A DNA stretch of 10,111 bases, taken from Grammothele lineata (Eukaryota; Basidiomycota; Agaricomycetes; Polyporales; Polyporaceae). The stretch lies in assembly GCA_002150815.3 (NCBI GenBank), contig NDFF03000110.1, positions 1 through 10,111 of the forward strand, in the 5' to 3' direction. Both the position numbers and the translations under genes were made by a program. Positions within the stretch are counted from its first letter, which is position 1. Each line of letters opens with the position of its first letter. Of this stretch, positions 1 to 7,157 are shown piece by piece. Below the pieces are notes generated by a model. The model did not search any database. It was not told the origin of the DNA and saw nothing but the letters and a program-made list of their open reading frames with translations.

Positions 1-418
1 TGAGACTAAAAAGGATTATATCCTGTCTTGGAGGTGCAAATCAAAAGTATAAATCTTCGGTCATATACCCCTTGATAGTACTTACAAATGCTTACAAAAC
101 ACAAAAAAGATGGACAGAATCTGTCCATAGTTGCCGGAGATATGCTTACTTCTTTAGTGTTGCTCAGAAAGAGCACAAAAACCATCTTGAGAACACATGG
201 ACGGATTTGGACGTAAGGGATTTCGTTTTAAAGCTCTTAAACACACCTTTTTAATGCATCCAGCTGTGTGCAGGGGACATCAAAATTGCACAAGCTATCT
301 TAAGTTTGATGCGGGCTCATGTCCTATTCAGACATACCTTTTAGGCCTTCTAGCTCCTTTTACCATGAGCTGAAAGAAGAGATGAGGGGATCATTAAATG
401 GTACATAGTAGAGTGATT
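1..418. other. AT-rich stretch, no gene recognised
   Basis: I see no convincing gene here. The only open frame of note (72-254, plus, 60 codons) has no recognisable motif, no plausible splice partners and ordinary AT-rich composition, so I treat it as chance. No tRNA, repeat array or transposon end was seen. It may be intergenic DNA or the decayed outer part of the repeat region that follows. Confidence 0.5.
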
Positions 419-970
419 GAAATGTATCACTTCTTAAAGCATACTTGTGTCAAAAATTTTTCGGGGAGATTAGCTTCGGGGAAGTAGGCTTCGGGGAGGT
501 TGACTTTGGAGAAGTTGACTTCGGGGAAGTTGCTTTTTGGTGAGGTCATTTTAAAAAGGTTGAGTTTTGGGGAAGTTACTTTCAGAGAGGTTGATCACCA
601 CAGAACCTTTTGAAGTGTATTGCTTTTCTAAACACACTTATATCAATTAAATTTTCGGGGAGGTTGCTTAAAGGACATTTTTCGGGGAGGTTGCCCTTCA
701 AGTAGGTCACTGTTTAGCGAGGTTGCTTTAGATAGGTTGATTTGTGGAAAATTCATCATTAGAAAAGTCATTTGCTATATAAACTGTATCACTTTTCTAA
801 GTGCACTCATGCCATTCAATATTTCAGGGAGGTCACTTTTCAATCTGATTATCCCAAAGCTCAAAATACACCCTTTATGCTTAACCAGTATCTCTGTGCA
901 ATATAAACTACAGCTTTAAACTGCTCGGGGAGATCATTACTCGGGGAAGTTCATTTCCGGAAGGTGATTT
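419..970. repeat. degenerate repeat region with TTCGGGGAGGTT motifs
   Basis: The motif TTCGGGGAGGTT and close variants recur at about 460-534, 654-668, 679-692, 825-835, 926-937 and 941-950. A longer block, tgtatcac or similar followed by a ttctaa-like stretch, a cactt-like stretch and then the TCGGGGAG motif, appears at least twice more or less whole (from about 423 and 785) and in weaker form from about 615. This suggests a decayed higher-order repeat of roughly 170-190 bp. I see no coding gene. The 60-codon open frame at 737-919 lies inside these repeats and has no recognisable domain. Confidence 0.55.
460..534. repeat. 15-bp tandem repeat, five units
   Basis: Units begin at 460, 475, 490, 505 and 520, each close to TTCGGGGAGGTTGAC, with a poorer sixth unit from about 535. 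As 15 is a multiple of three, each frame gives a five-residue repeat: FGEV(D/G/A) on the plus strand, and S/A-T-S-P-K on the minus strand. The plus frame stops at TGA soon after 535. No start codon or longer frame supports translation, so I call this a minisatellite rather than a gene. Confidence 0.75.
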
Positions 971-1053
971 TTAATGAAAAGTTGCTAAGGTACTATACCA
1001 TTTGTCTCAATAAGAGTAGTAATGATTCAACAAATTTATATGAACAGGCTTAT

Positions 1054-1291
1054 AGGCAAACTGCATTATTCGCACGAATGGAAGACTAGGCAAACTGCAT
1101 TATTCGCATAAATGGAAGACTAGGCAAACTGAATTATTCGCACCAATGAGAAGCTAGGCAAACTGAATTATTCGCACCAATGAGAAGCTAGGCAAACTGA
1201 ATTATTCACACCAATGAGAGGTCAGGCAAACTGAATTATTCACATGAATGGGAAGCTAGGCAAACTCAATAATTCATGCAAATGGTAGTGC
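1054..1291. repeat. 34-bp tandem repeat (satellite), seven clean units
   Basis: Units start with AGGCAAACTG at 1054, 1088, 1122, 1156, 1190, 1224 and 1258, giving an exact 34-bp period. Each unit continues with a variant of AATTATTCGCACCAATGAG and ends in AAGCT or AGACT. Units 3 to 5 are the most alike. The period is not a multiple of three, so the array is not a protein repeat. It lies just downstream of, and degenerates into, the 3' end of the amidohydrolase gene. Confidence 0.9.
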
Positions 1292-1640
1292 CATAGCACT
1301 GAAATATTCACACCAGTAGTAGCCTCGGGCAGCCTAGCAATTCACATAAATGGGTATGGCGAAAAACCTCTCCGAAGGGGTAGAATAATTTACTTGGGCA
1401 TAAGTATCCATACTATAAGCATTAACATCATGGAAACTGTAACTGAATGTATCCAATGGTATGTTACTAGGTACTTCCCCGAGGTGCACATTCGCGCGAA
1501 TGAGAGCACCGAAGAAATAATTTTTTCGCATGAATGTGGGTACCGGTAAGCTAGGTAGATTCGCGCGAAGAAATCTGAATGGTAAACACGGCTATCTGGG
1601 CAGCTAACCTGAATGGTAATACCGGCAAACCTGCGGCCAT
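1292..1640. repeat. degenerate continuation of the 34-bp satellite
   Basis: Past 1291 the 34-bp rhythm weakens but can still be followed. ATTCGCGCGA recurs at 1490 and 1559 with a related TTTTCGCATGAATG between them, and CTGAATGGTAA recurs at 1575 and 1609, exactly 34 bp apart. GGCAAAC returns near 1624. The boundary with real coding sequence of the amidohydrolase gene lies somewhere around 1640 and is not sharp. An open minus-strand frame crosses this region and stops at 1390, but its translation here looks like translated satellite, not a conserved C terminus. Confidence 0.6.
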
Positions 1641-2572
1641 GCACTGCCTTTGCATGCTCCTCGAGGCCAAGAAGTTTCTCCATGTTGATTGTCGCGAGCG
1701 TGAATGCTTCGTCTTTGCTCAGCATCGCATCAAACATTGCCTATCACAGAGTTCAGTTAGCACAGGCTGGTACGGAAACCATGACTCTACAGCAGCTTTC
1801 ATAGAGAAAAGGACTGCCTGAAGATTCAGGAAGGGAACTTCACGGACCTCGCCGAGATCGAAGCGCAAGTTCCGTGCACGTGAATTGGTCATCTCGGCCG
1901 AGAAGGGGTGCCCGATAGGGCCGACACCGCGTGGGCCGACACCAACAGTGATATTATGCTTGAGGAGATGTCCGATGAGACTATCTGTGGTCATGGGGGG
2001 GCCAGGGAGTCTGCAGAATGTGGACATTTGTCACGACAAGTGAGGTGCCAGGACATAAAACATCTCACATGCGCCGTTCATCCCATGTATACGGCTAATT
2101 AAGAAGCTGGTAAGTCAGACTAAACTTTGAAGAACACCGGGAAGAAAGGAGACGCACATAGGACCGAGTTGGAGTTACGATGACGCCGACGTTCTCTGCA
2201 GCGAGTTCGTCAGCGATGAGATGCGCCTCCGTCCCGCCCGCAAAGGTCATCTTGAAGGTCTTCCCCGTTTTCTTCTCCACTTCCCTCTTCAAGGCGATCA
2301 ATGATGCCATGATGTCGGCGCTACCAACATTCACCACCAGAGGCACGGTTCCCTACACCATTCATCGGTCAGTATCACTAGTACCCACACCCGGAAGCGC
2401 GCGTCTTGTGCGGTCTACATACCTCTACTACCTTCACGAACCACGCGCCAATCTCGCCTTCCACCTTCTGCGTCAGAAGCCGCCGCATGGCCGCGATCTT
2501 GGTGCTCACGCTCGGGGCGCTATCTCCGTGACTGAGTGAGACGTGCACGGCGACAACGTCTCGCACGATCGC
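1640..2572 (-). pseudogene. amidohydrolase (CE9-like), 3' portion of gene split by the hAT element
   Basis: This is the C-terminal part of a tandem metallo-dependent hydrolase. Exons read downward: 2572-2423 (continues the exon broken at 7150; VRDVVAVHVSLSHG…, ending WFVKVVE), 2352-2158 (PLVVNVGSADIM, then TFAGGTEAHL), 2094-2069 (YTWDERR), 2010-1848 (LPGPPM, then HNITVGVGP, then NLRFDLGE) and from 1740 down (LSKDEAF, then MEKLLGL). Introns are 70, 63, 58 and 107 nt with GT/AG ends; the last has the weaker donor GTCCGT and a CTAAC branch site. All phases agree and no stop interrupts the host frame. The motif order matches the second, non-catalytic-looking half of fungal proteins labelled carbohydrate esterase family 9 or composite-domain amidohydrolase. 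The usual last 25-35 residues are not found: the frame runs into the 34-bp satellite near 1640. Cut off from its 5' half by 4.6 kb, this part cannot be made normally. Confidence 0.8.
2565..2572. repeat. left target-site duplication ACGATCGC
   Basis: This 8-bp copy directly abuts the first base of the element (TAGGCTTT at 2573) and is identical to the copy at 7150-7157. Eight base pairs is the duplication length expected of hAT transposases. It falls inside a host coding exon (A-I-V-R codons on the minus strand). Confidence 0.95.
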
Positions 2573-2593
2573 TAGGCTTTGAGGGTCCGGTCC
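2573..2593 (+). repeat. left terminal inverted repeat of the hAT element
   Basis: It starts TAGGCTTTGAGGG and matches the inverted right end (7149 to 7129) at 19 of 21 positions, with mismatches at positions 9 (G/A) and 17 (G/A). TAG/CAG starts are common in hAT elements. It leads straight into the CCGGTCC-rich subterminal zone. Confidence 0.93.
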
Positions 2594-2800
2594 TGGTCCG
2601 GTCCCGAGGCATAAATCTGAGGACTGGGACCGGTGGCCAGGACTGGACCGACCCCTTAGAGCAGGACCGGGACCGGGACCGATTGAGGACTAGGACCGCC
2701 CAGGACCGCGGTCCTGTCTCGGTTGTGACCGGTCCTCCATGCGGTCCGGTCCTGACCAGTCAGGACCAACATAGGACCGGTCCTGGATCAGTCCTGAGGC
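2585..2800. repeat. left subterminal GGACC/GGTCC repeat zone
   Basis: About 215 bp are packed with short GGACCG, CCGGTCC and GGTCCTG motifs in both orientations, including the perfect 10-bp palindrome GGACCGGTCC at 2774-2783. In hAT elements, clustered subterminal motifs bind the transposase through its BED domain. That role is inferred here from position and density only. The zone lies downstream of the transposase stop codon (2849). Confidence 0.85.
2617..2649 (+). repeat. left copy of a 33-bp subterminal direct repeat
   Basis: It starts CTGAGGAC and ends GGACTGGACC, matching 7022-7054 at 30 of 33 positions in the same orientation. The two copies are therefore direct, not inverted, unlike the termini. 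They lie about 45 bp from the left end and 95 bp from the right end. Confidence 0.85.
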
Positions 2801-2848
2801 TATCGAGCACGAAATAGACGTAATTTATATACGTAGTACATGAACATG

Positions 2849-5800
2849 CTAGCTAGAATCATAACGACCGGTCTCCTCGAGCGTATCAAGCATCTTCGCA
2901 TGCTGCTCGTCTGCATCAAAAACTGAAAACTGTAATAAGAATTCATCTTCAGATTCCTCTGATTCCTCGTCGTTAGCAGCTGCATAGTCAGGGAGCGTCT
3001 GGCGCCACGAGTGCTTGAGGCACTCGATCGCCTCTAGAGCACTAGGATCCAGCCGTGTGCGTTGCGGAGTAAGAGGCTTCTTTGCGCGCGAGAAGAGTGA
3101 CTCGGCGCCGACTGATGTCGCTGCAACCGGGAGAATGTCTAATGCCATCCTTGCAAGCGTGGGATACGTACGGCAATTTTCCTTGCAAATCAATGAATTG
3201 CTGAACGTGCACGCAACAGGCGGGGGAATGTACTTACTGCCCACCATGCAACCGTATCCATGTTCTTCGTGACATCCCGGGTCGTCGGATCGTCAAGATA
3301 TCGGCGGAGCTCCTGCTTCCAGCCGTCATCACCATTGTCTTGCGCATACTGCGCACGCCGGTGCCGGTCGAAGTCGTCTTCGGAGTCGGAGTCGTTATTG
3401 CCAAAGCCATTTCGTTGGAACTTGCTGGAGGTGCGGACGCCACTGCTAGGGCGACTCTTATCCGAAGAGCGCTGCATGTCCATGTTGCCCGATGAGCTGT
3501 CGGGCCCAGTACCAGTGCGTACCGCGTCGTCCTGAAACAGACGCTTTGGCCAATACTTCTTCACCTGGTTTCACTGGTATTAGCGGGTGCAGCTCGTTCG
3601 TGACAAGGCGGTGACCAAGCTTACATGATCATCGACAACTTCGTGCGCATACTTGACCCAGTTCTTCGCATCCCGGTTGCCAGCTGCAAGCTCCGCTTGA
3701 TATTCCTCCTCTCCAGGCCAGGAGTGATCGATGTACGTCAGCTTGTAGTATGGGTGGAGTACTACATAAGAGCGGAGGACAGTAAGCAAAACGCAGGCCA
3801 TCAGTCGCCGAATAGACACAAGAAATACGCACGGAGAGCGATCACATAAGCGGGGTTATCGCTAGCGAGCTTGTAGTACTTGTCGAGCTTATCGAGAGCA
3901 CCACGCAACGCGTCATGGTAAAGCGAGTACTCTGGATTAGAAAGCTTCTTTTCCCAGCGCGTTGACAGCTGGTCGAATATAGGGATAACCTGATGGAGAG
4001 TTGGCGCATGCGACGATGACGCAAGTTGGTGGAAACGGTTGGCATCCTGTGCAGTCTTATAAGCTACCTGTAAGCGGACCGGTCATGTAAACAATACCTC
4101 GAGAATCTTCCCACAAAGAGCGACGCGCTCCCAGTCTTCTGGGGAAAGACTGAACGCTGCCCACGGAATCTCCTTTTTCGGTTCTCCAGGGCGACGAATC
4201 ACGGTGATTGGCCCAAACCGTTCGTCGGCCAATGCTACCCACATGTTTACAGCCTACAAGTACGAATATAAGTTGTGGTATTGTGAATGGCGGGATATGT
4301 GCTCACCGGCCGTACCAGCCACGCGCAGCCCATCATTCCGTGTGCGGTACCCCAGCGCGTGTTACCGTGGAGAGGAATGACGCGAGGGTGGTCGAGATCG
4401 GGGATGGCTTGCAGCTGCATGGCCGCAAACGCGTCCTTGCGTTGACCGGATGCCTGGATCTGGGAGCCATTCGAATTCCAGACAGTCAGCACGCCACGTC
4501 GACTACAGTTGAAGGACTCCAAAACCATAGACTTACCTTAATAGCGAGTGTGCGAACGATGGCGATCACATCAAGCCCGCCTTGCACTACAGACGAGGGA
4601 TCCTTCGGGTCGTATTCCCACATGGCCTGCTTGGATTCAACGAGGCCAACCTGGGTTACAGCCTTCATGAATTCCTCGATCGCGAGCTGTATGACGTGCC
4701 CGAGACACCTATCGACCAGTGTAAGTATGCGATGTCCAAAGCGCCGCTGCGCAAATGAAGAAAGAACATACCCGATGACCGACTCAGAAGCAAGCCACAC
4801 CTCTCGAAGAAACCGCTTGAAGAGCATGTCTTCGAGGTGCTCCCCAGCGGTGCGGTTGGAGGACACATTGTCGCCACTTAAATGGCCAAGCTAGGGATGC
4901 GGAGGAGACGGACATGAGTCAAAGGGTCGGAGGGAAAGTGCGGGGAACGGCGAGGCGAGAGAAGCGCCAGAGCGGGACTGCGCCGCCAAATAGAGTGCGA
5001 CACGGAACTCACCTTCGGCTGCTCTTTGGCTGGGTCTTCCACGAACGTCACACCCGCCCGATCGAGCAACAATAGGAGCCAGGCAGCCAGACGGTCGCCG
5101 GAATGCCGGCCGGTGATCTTGCGGAGAGCGGCAACCTCATTGCGGAAGATCCACCGGTTGCCGTCCACCTCAATCCATTGAAGAAGGACACCGAGATAGG
5201 GCGCGGACGTGTAGGGTGCGGTCCACGAGTCCCACATTGCCGATATCGCCCCGGGAGCGGTGTAAATGTCGCACTTGAGTGTCTCTAGGTATTTGGCAAA
5301 TTGCGTCTCGATGCAAGTGTGCACCTCGCTGCCGCTAGGAAGCTCATTCGTTTGAGTACCGGGCCGCATCGTCACCAGACAATTTCGTAGCGTGACCGAG
5401 TTTGCTGTCTGAATCGGCTGCATAATGAAACATCAGTCAATCTCCGATTAGATTGCTCGTGACGAGCCGATGTCCGTGCGCTCACAGCCAACGCCTTACT
5501 TAGGCTGATGCGCCGACACGAAGAAGCCTCGGGCGCTGTTTACGGTGTACACCAGATTTGTTCCGCCCTTAGGCTCTGAACATGCCCCTGTTGCACTCAC
5601 AGCACAGGAGCATGTTCAGAGCACAAAGAAACCGGACAGATGCGAGTCGCGCAATTTCCGATGCGTTCACGGTGTTCCTGGGCGGTGCGCTCAAGAAGCC
5701 ATCATCTTTCCCAGCACCCAGCGGCATAGGCCCAGCCCGCGCTTCTGCCGCCCGCCGACTGCGCCTTAATGACGTCAAAGAAACTCACCGCGGAAGAGCA

Positions 5801-6909
5801 CACCACGTGCTGTGTCATGGCGAACAGGATGCGCGCGGGCGTGAAGCTTGGTGCCTTTTCCTTCTTTACCACCTTGTCCAATGTCCCTTGCTTCATAGCC
5901 CTCTTCCCGCTCTCTGCCTCCTCACGCGCCTTCAAGATCTCTTTCGGTATCGCCTGCAACCCCTCCTCAATCTTGCCAGCCTTGCAGCGCTCAGAGTACA
6001 ATGGATAGTGGACCTTTTTGTCCGCACGGATGTGATGCCGCAGGGTGGAATTGGATCCGGTGAACCATCCAGCGCGTGGACCGGCGGTGGCGATAACTTT
6101 GGGGTCGTCTCTGGAGGGAACACGGAAGGTAAGCACTGATCTGTTCCAGTGATACATGCACGCACTTGCACAACTTGCAGAACCTCCCCGTTTCCTTGGC
6201 TGGCTCTGCTAGCGGCCGGTTCCATCGATCGATGCCGAACGTCCTTGTCTCCTTCGGTTCGAACATGGTTGCAAGGTCTTCTGTCTGGACCTTCTTTTGT
6301 ACAGTCTTCTTCGGCGGATTGATGGAGATTGGCACCGGTTCATCCTCGAGGATCTAAGGTGAGTCAGGCAATATATGTTGCGTATATAGCAGTGCGACTG
6401 ACCTCGATTACGCCAGTGTCCTTAGCGTTGCTCTTGCGTTGTGCAGCGCCCTTGCGTGCACGCGACCGTCTTTGAGGCTTAGCTTTGACATGCGCTTTGC
6501 CCTTCCCCTTCCCATGCTGTTCAGACTCATCGTCTTCCGTCCCCTCAGATCCTGCCTCTTCATCTTCGTCGTCATCATCCACACCCTCCTCCGAGTCCTC
6601 GTACGCATCTTCTGTGTCATTGCCACTAGACTCCTGACCTACTCCATCCTCCTCTACATCATCTTTTCGCCCCGGCTCGATCTTCTTTTTCATATTGAAC
6701 GCGTTTACCCATCGCCCCAGAGTACCAAGTTTAGCTGCTCGGGGGAGTCGAAGCTTCTTTGAAGGCTGGGCCTGCTCCGCATCGCTATGATCGCTGCCCT
6801 TGTTGCGTTTACGTGTAGTGCCTTGCGCGTTCTCATTTGATTGAGATTTCCCTGACATGTGTGATGCAATGCGAGACGAAGCTTTAAGGTTTGAGAGAAA
6901 GACGCTCAA
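2849..6909 (-). CDS. hAT-family transposase with BED zinc finger, 12 exons
   Basis: Proposed exons, 5' to 3': 6909-6403, 6353-6166, 6110-5789, 5417-5013, 4890-4772, 4708-4537, 4459-4307, 4253-4098, 4046-3833, 3761-3625, 3564-3238, 3181-2849. All phases agree and no stop intervenes, giving about 1010 residues, or 993 from the alternative Met at 6858. The protein would cut and paste the element in the nucleus. In order: a Ser/Lys-rich start; an acidic block (residues 83-130) followed by a basic, NLS-like block (133-163); a BED-type finger (C228, C231, then H257/H258 and H266); FRNCLVTMRP-like LRNCLVTMRP (349-358); DSWTAP with D402, a candidate catalytic residue; GDNVSSN with D481, the second; CLGHVIQLA; ASGQRK; NTRWG with W607; DWERV; LHPYYKLTYI; AWW (897-899); YPTLARMALDIL; and AESLFS with E927, a candidate third acid in the hAT dimerisation region. 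Most introns are 49-77 nt, but intron 3 is 371 nt. Exact splice sites are inferred; the family call is very secure. Confidence 0.9.
5573..5622 (-). other. 19-bp stem / 12-nt loop hairpin inside transposase intron 3
   Basis: Arms 5573-5591 and 5604-5622 are complementary over 19 bp with a single mismatch on the plus strand, where the minus-strand transcript would form a G·U pair. The loop is 12 nt. The hairpin lies in the 371-nt intron 5418-5788, the only long intron of the gene. Function unknown: it may be a small inserted element, a fold that brings splice sites together, or a source of small RNA. Confidence 0.7.
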
Positions 6910-6975
6910 AAATCAATTGCACGCTCCGACGGATTGAACATTCCGCATGATAGCTACTACTTATGGAAGGCAAAA

Positions 6976-7139
6976 ACCGGTCCTAACCGGTCCTAGTATA
7001 TCGGTCCCGGTTCTATCAATCCTGAGGACCGAGACCGGTGGCAAGGACTGGACCACCCGGGACCGCTCACCTGTCCGGTCCTCTTGCAGTCCAGTTACGG
7101 TCCCAGGACCGGTCCTGCACCGGTCCTGGGACTGGACCC
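6976..7139. repeat. right subterminal GGACC/GGTCC repeat zone
   Basis: About 160 bp are dense in ACCGGTCC, GGACCG and related motifs in both orientations, including the palindrome GGACCGGTCC at 7106-7115 and two close ACCGGTCCT copies from 6976. It sits between the right terminus and the transposase start (6909), so it would hold both transposase binding sites and the transposase promoter. The last part on the transposase side (6910-6975) is a plain, short leader. No TATA box is clear. Confidence 0.85.
7022..7054 (+). repeat. right copy of the 33-bp subterminal direct repeat
   Basis: It matches 2617-2649 at 30 of 33 bases in the same orientation, sharing the central GACCGGTGGC and the final AGGACTGGACC. 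It shows that the two subterminal zones are related by more than the simple short motif. Confidence 0.85.
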
Positions 7140-7149
7140 TTAAAGCCTA
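7129..7149 (-). repeat. right terminal inverted repeat of the hAT element
   Basis: Read inward on the minus strand it starts TAGGCTTTAAGGG and matches the left end at 19 of 21 positions. Read on from the host exon on the minus strand, it adds V-R-L and then a TAA stop (7142-7140), so the 5' half of the amidohydrolase would end just inside the element. Confidence 0.93.
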
Positions 7150-7157
7150 ACGATCGC
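7150..7157. repeat. right target-site duplication ACGATCGC
   Basis: It is identical to 2565-2572 and abuts the last base of the element. It contains the palindrome CGATCG. Removing the element and one copy restores an open host frame across the site. Confidence 0.95.

Larger units (their letters stand above)
2573..7149 (-). mobile_element. complete hAT-superfamily DNA transposon, 4577 bp
   Basis: The ends are fixed by a perfect 8-bp duplication on both sides and by terminal inverted repeats beginning TAG. Inside lie two repeat-rich subterminal zones and one multi-exon transposase gene on the minus strand, with a BED zinc finger, hAT catalytic motifs and the C-terminal dimerisation domain. 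It is inserted in a coding exon of the amidohydrolase gene, in the same orientation. The identical duplication copies, near-identical termini and readable transposase frame all argue for recent movement. No second element is nested within it, although intron 3 of the transposase is unusually long. Confidence 0.95.

Noticed and set aside
737..919. Small plus-strand protein gene (60 codons)
   Set aside because: It sits in degenerate repeats, has no motif and no supporting context.
1390..1640. Novel C-terminal domain of the amidohydrolase
   Set aside because: The translated stretch coincides with the degenerate 34-bp satellite, whose period shifts frame each unit. An open frame of this size is likely by chance.
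2585..2800. CRISPR array or host minisatellite
   Set aside because: The short motifs are irregularly spaced and in both orientations, the zone is matched at the other end of the element, and the genome is eukaryotic. They are transposon subterminal repeats.
4068..4097. A 30-nt intron between transposase exons 8 and 9
   Set aside because: A second acceptor 21 nt further on gives a normal 51-nt intron, the same phase and the family-like join ILE|DANRF.
4208..4894. 228-codon open frame on the plus strand
   Set aside because: It lies antisense to transposase exons 5-8, whose motifs (DNVSSN, CLGHVIQLA, ASGQRK, NTRWG) are clear. The plus-strand translation is Ser/Thr/Arg-rich with no recognisable domain, a typical antisense shadow.
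5418..5788. Extra small exons in the long transposase intron (minus frames giving RFLCALNMLLCC and GFFVSAHQP)
   Set aside because: No combination of GT/AG sites kept phase on both sides without a stop, whereas a single long intron joins the flanks in phase with the expected spacing. RNA evidence could overturn this.
5582..6139. 185-codon open frame on the plus strand
   Set aside because: It is antisense to transposase exon 3 and intron 3 and has no motif. The minus-strand BED finger accounts for the region.
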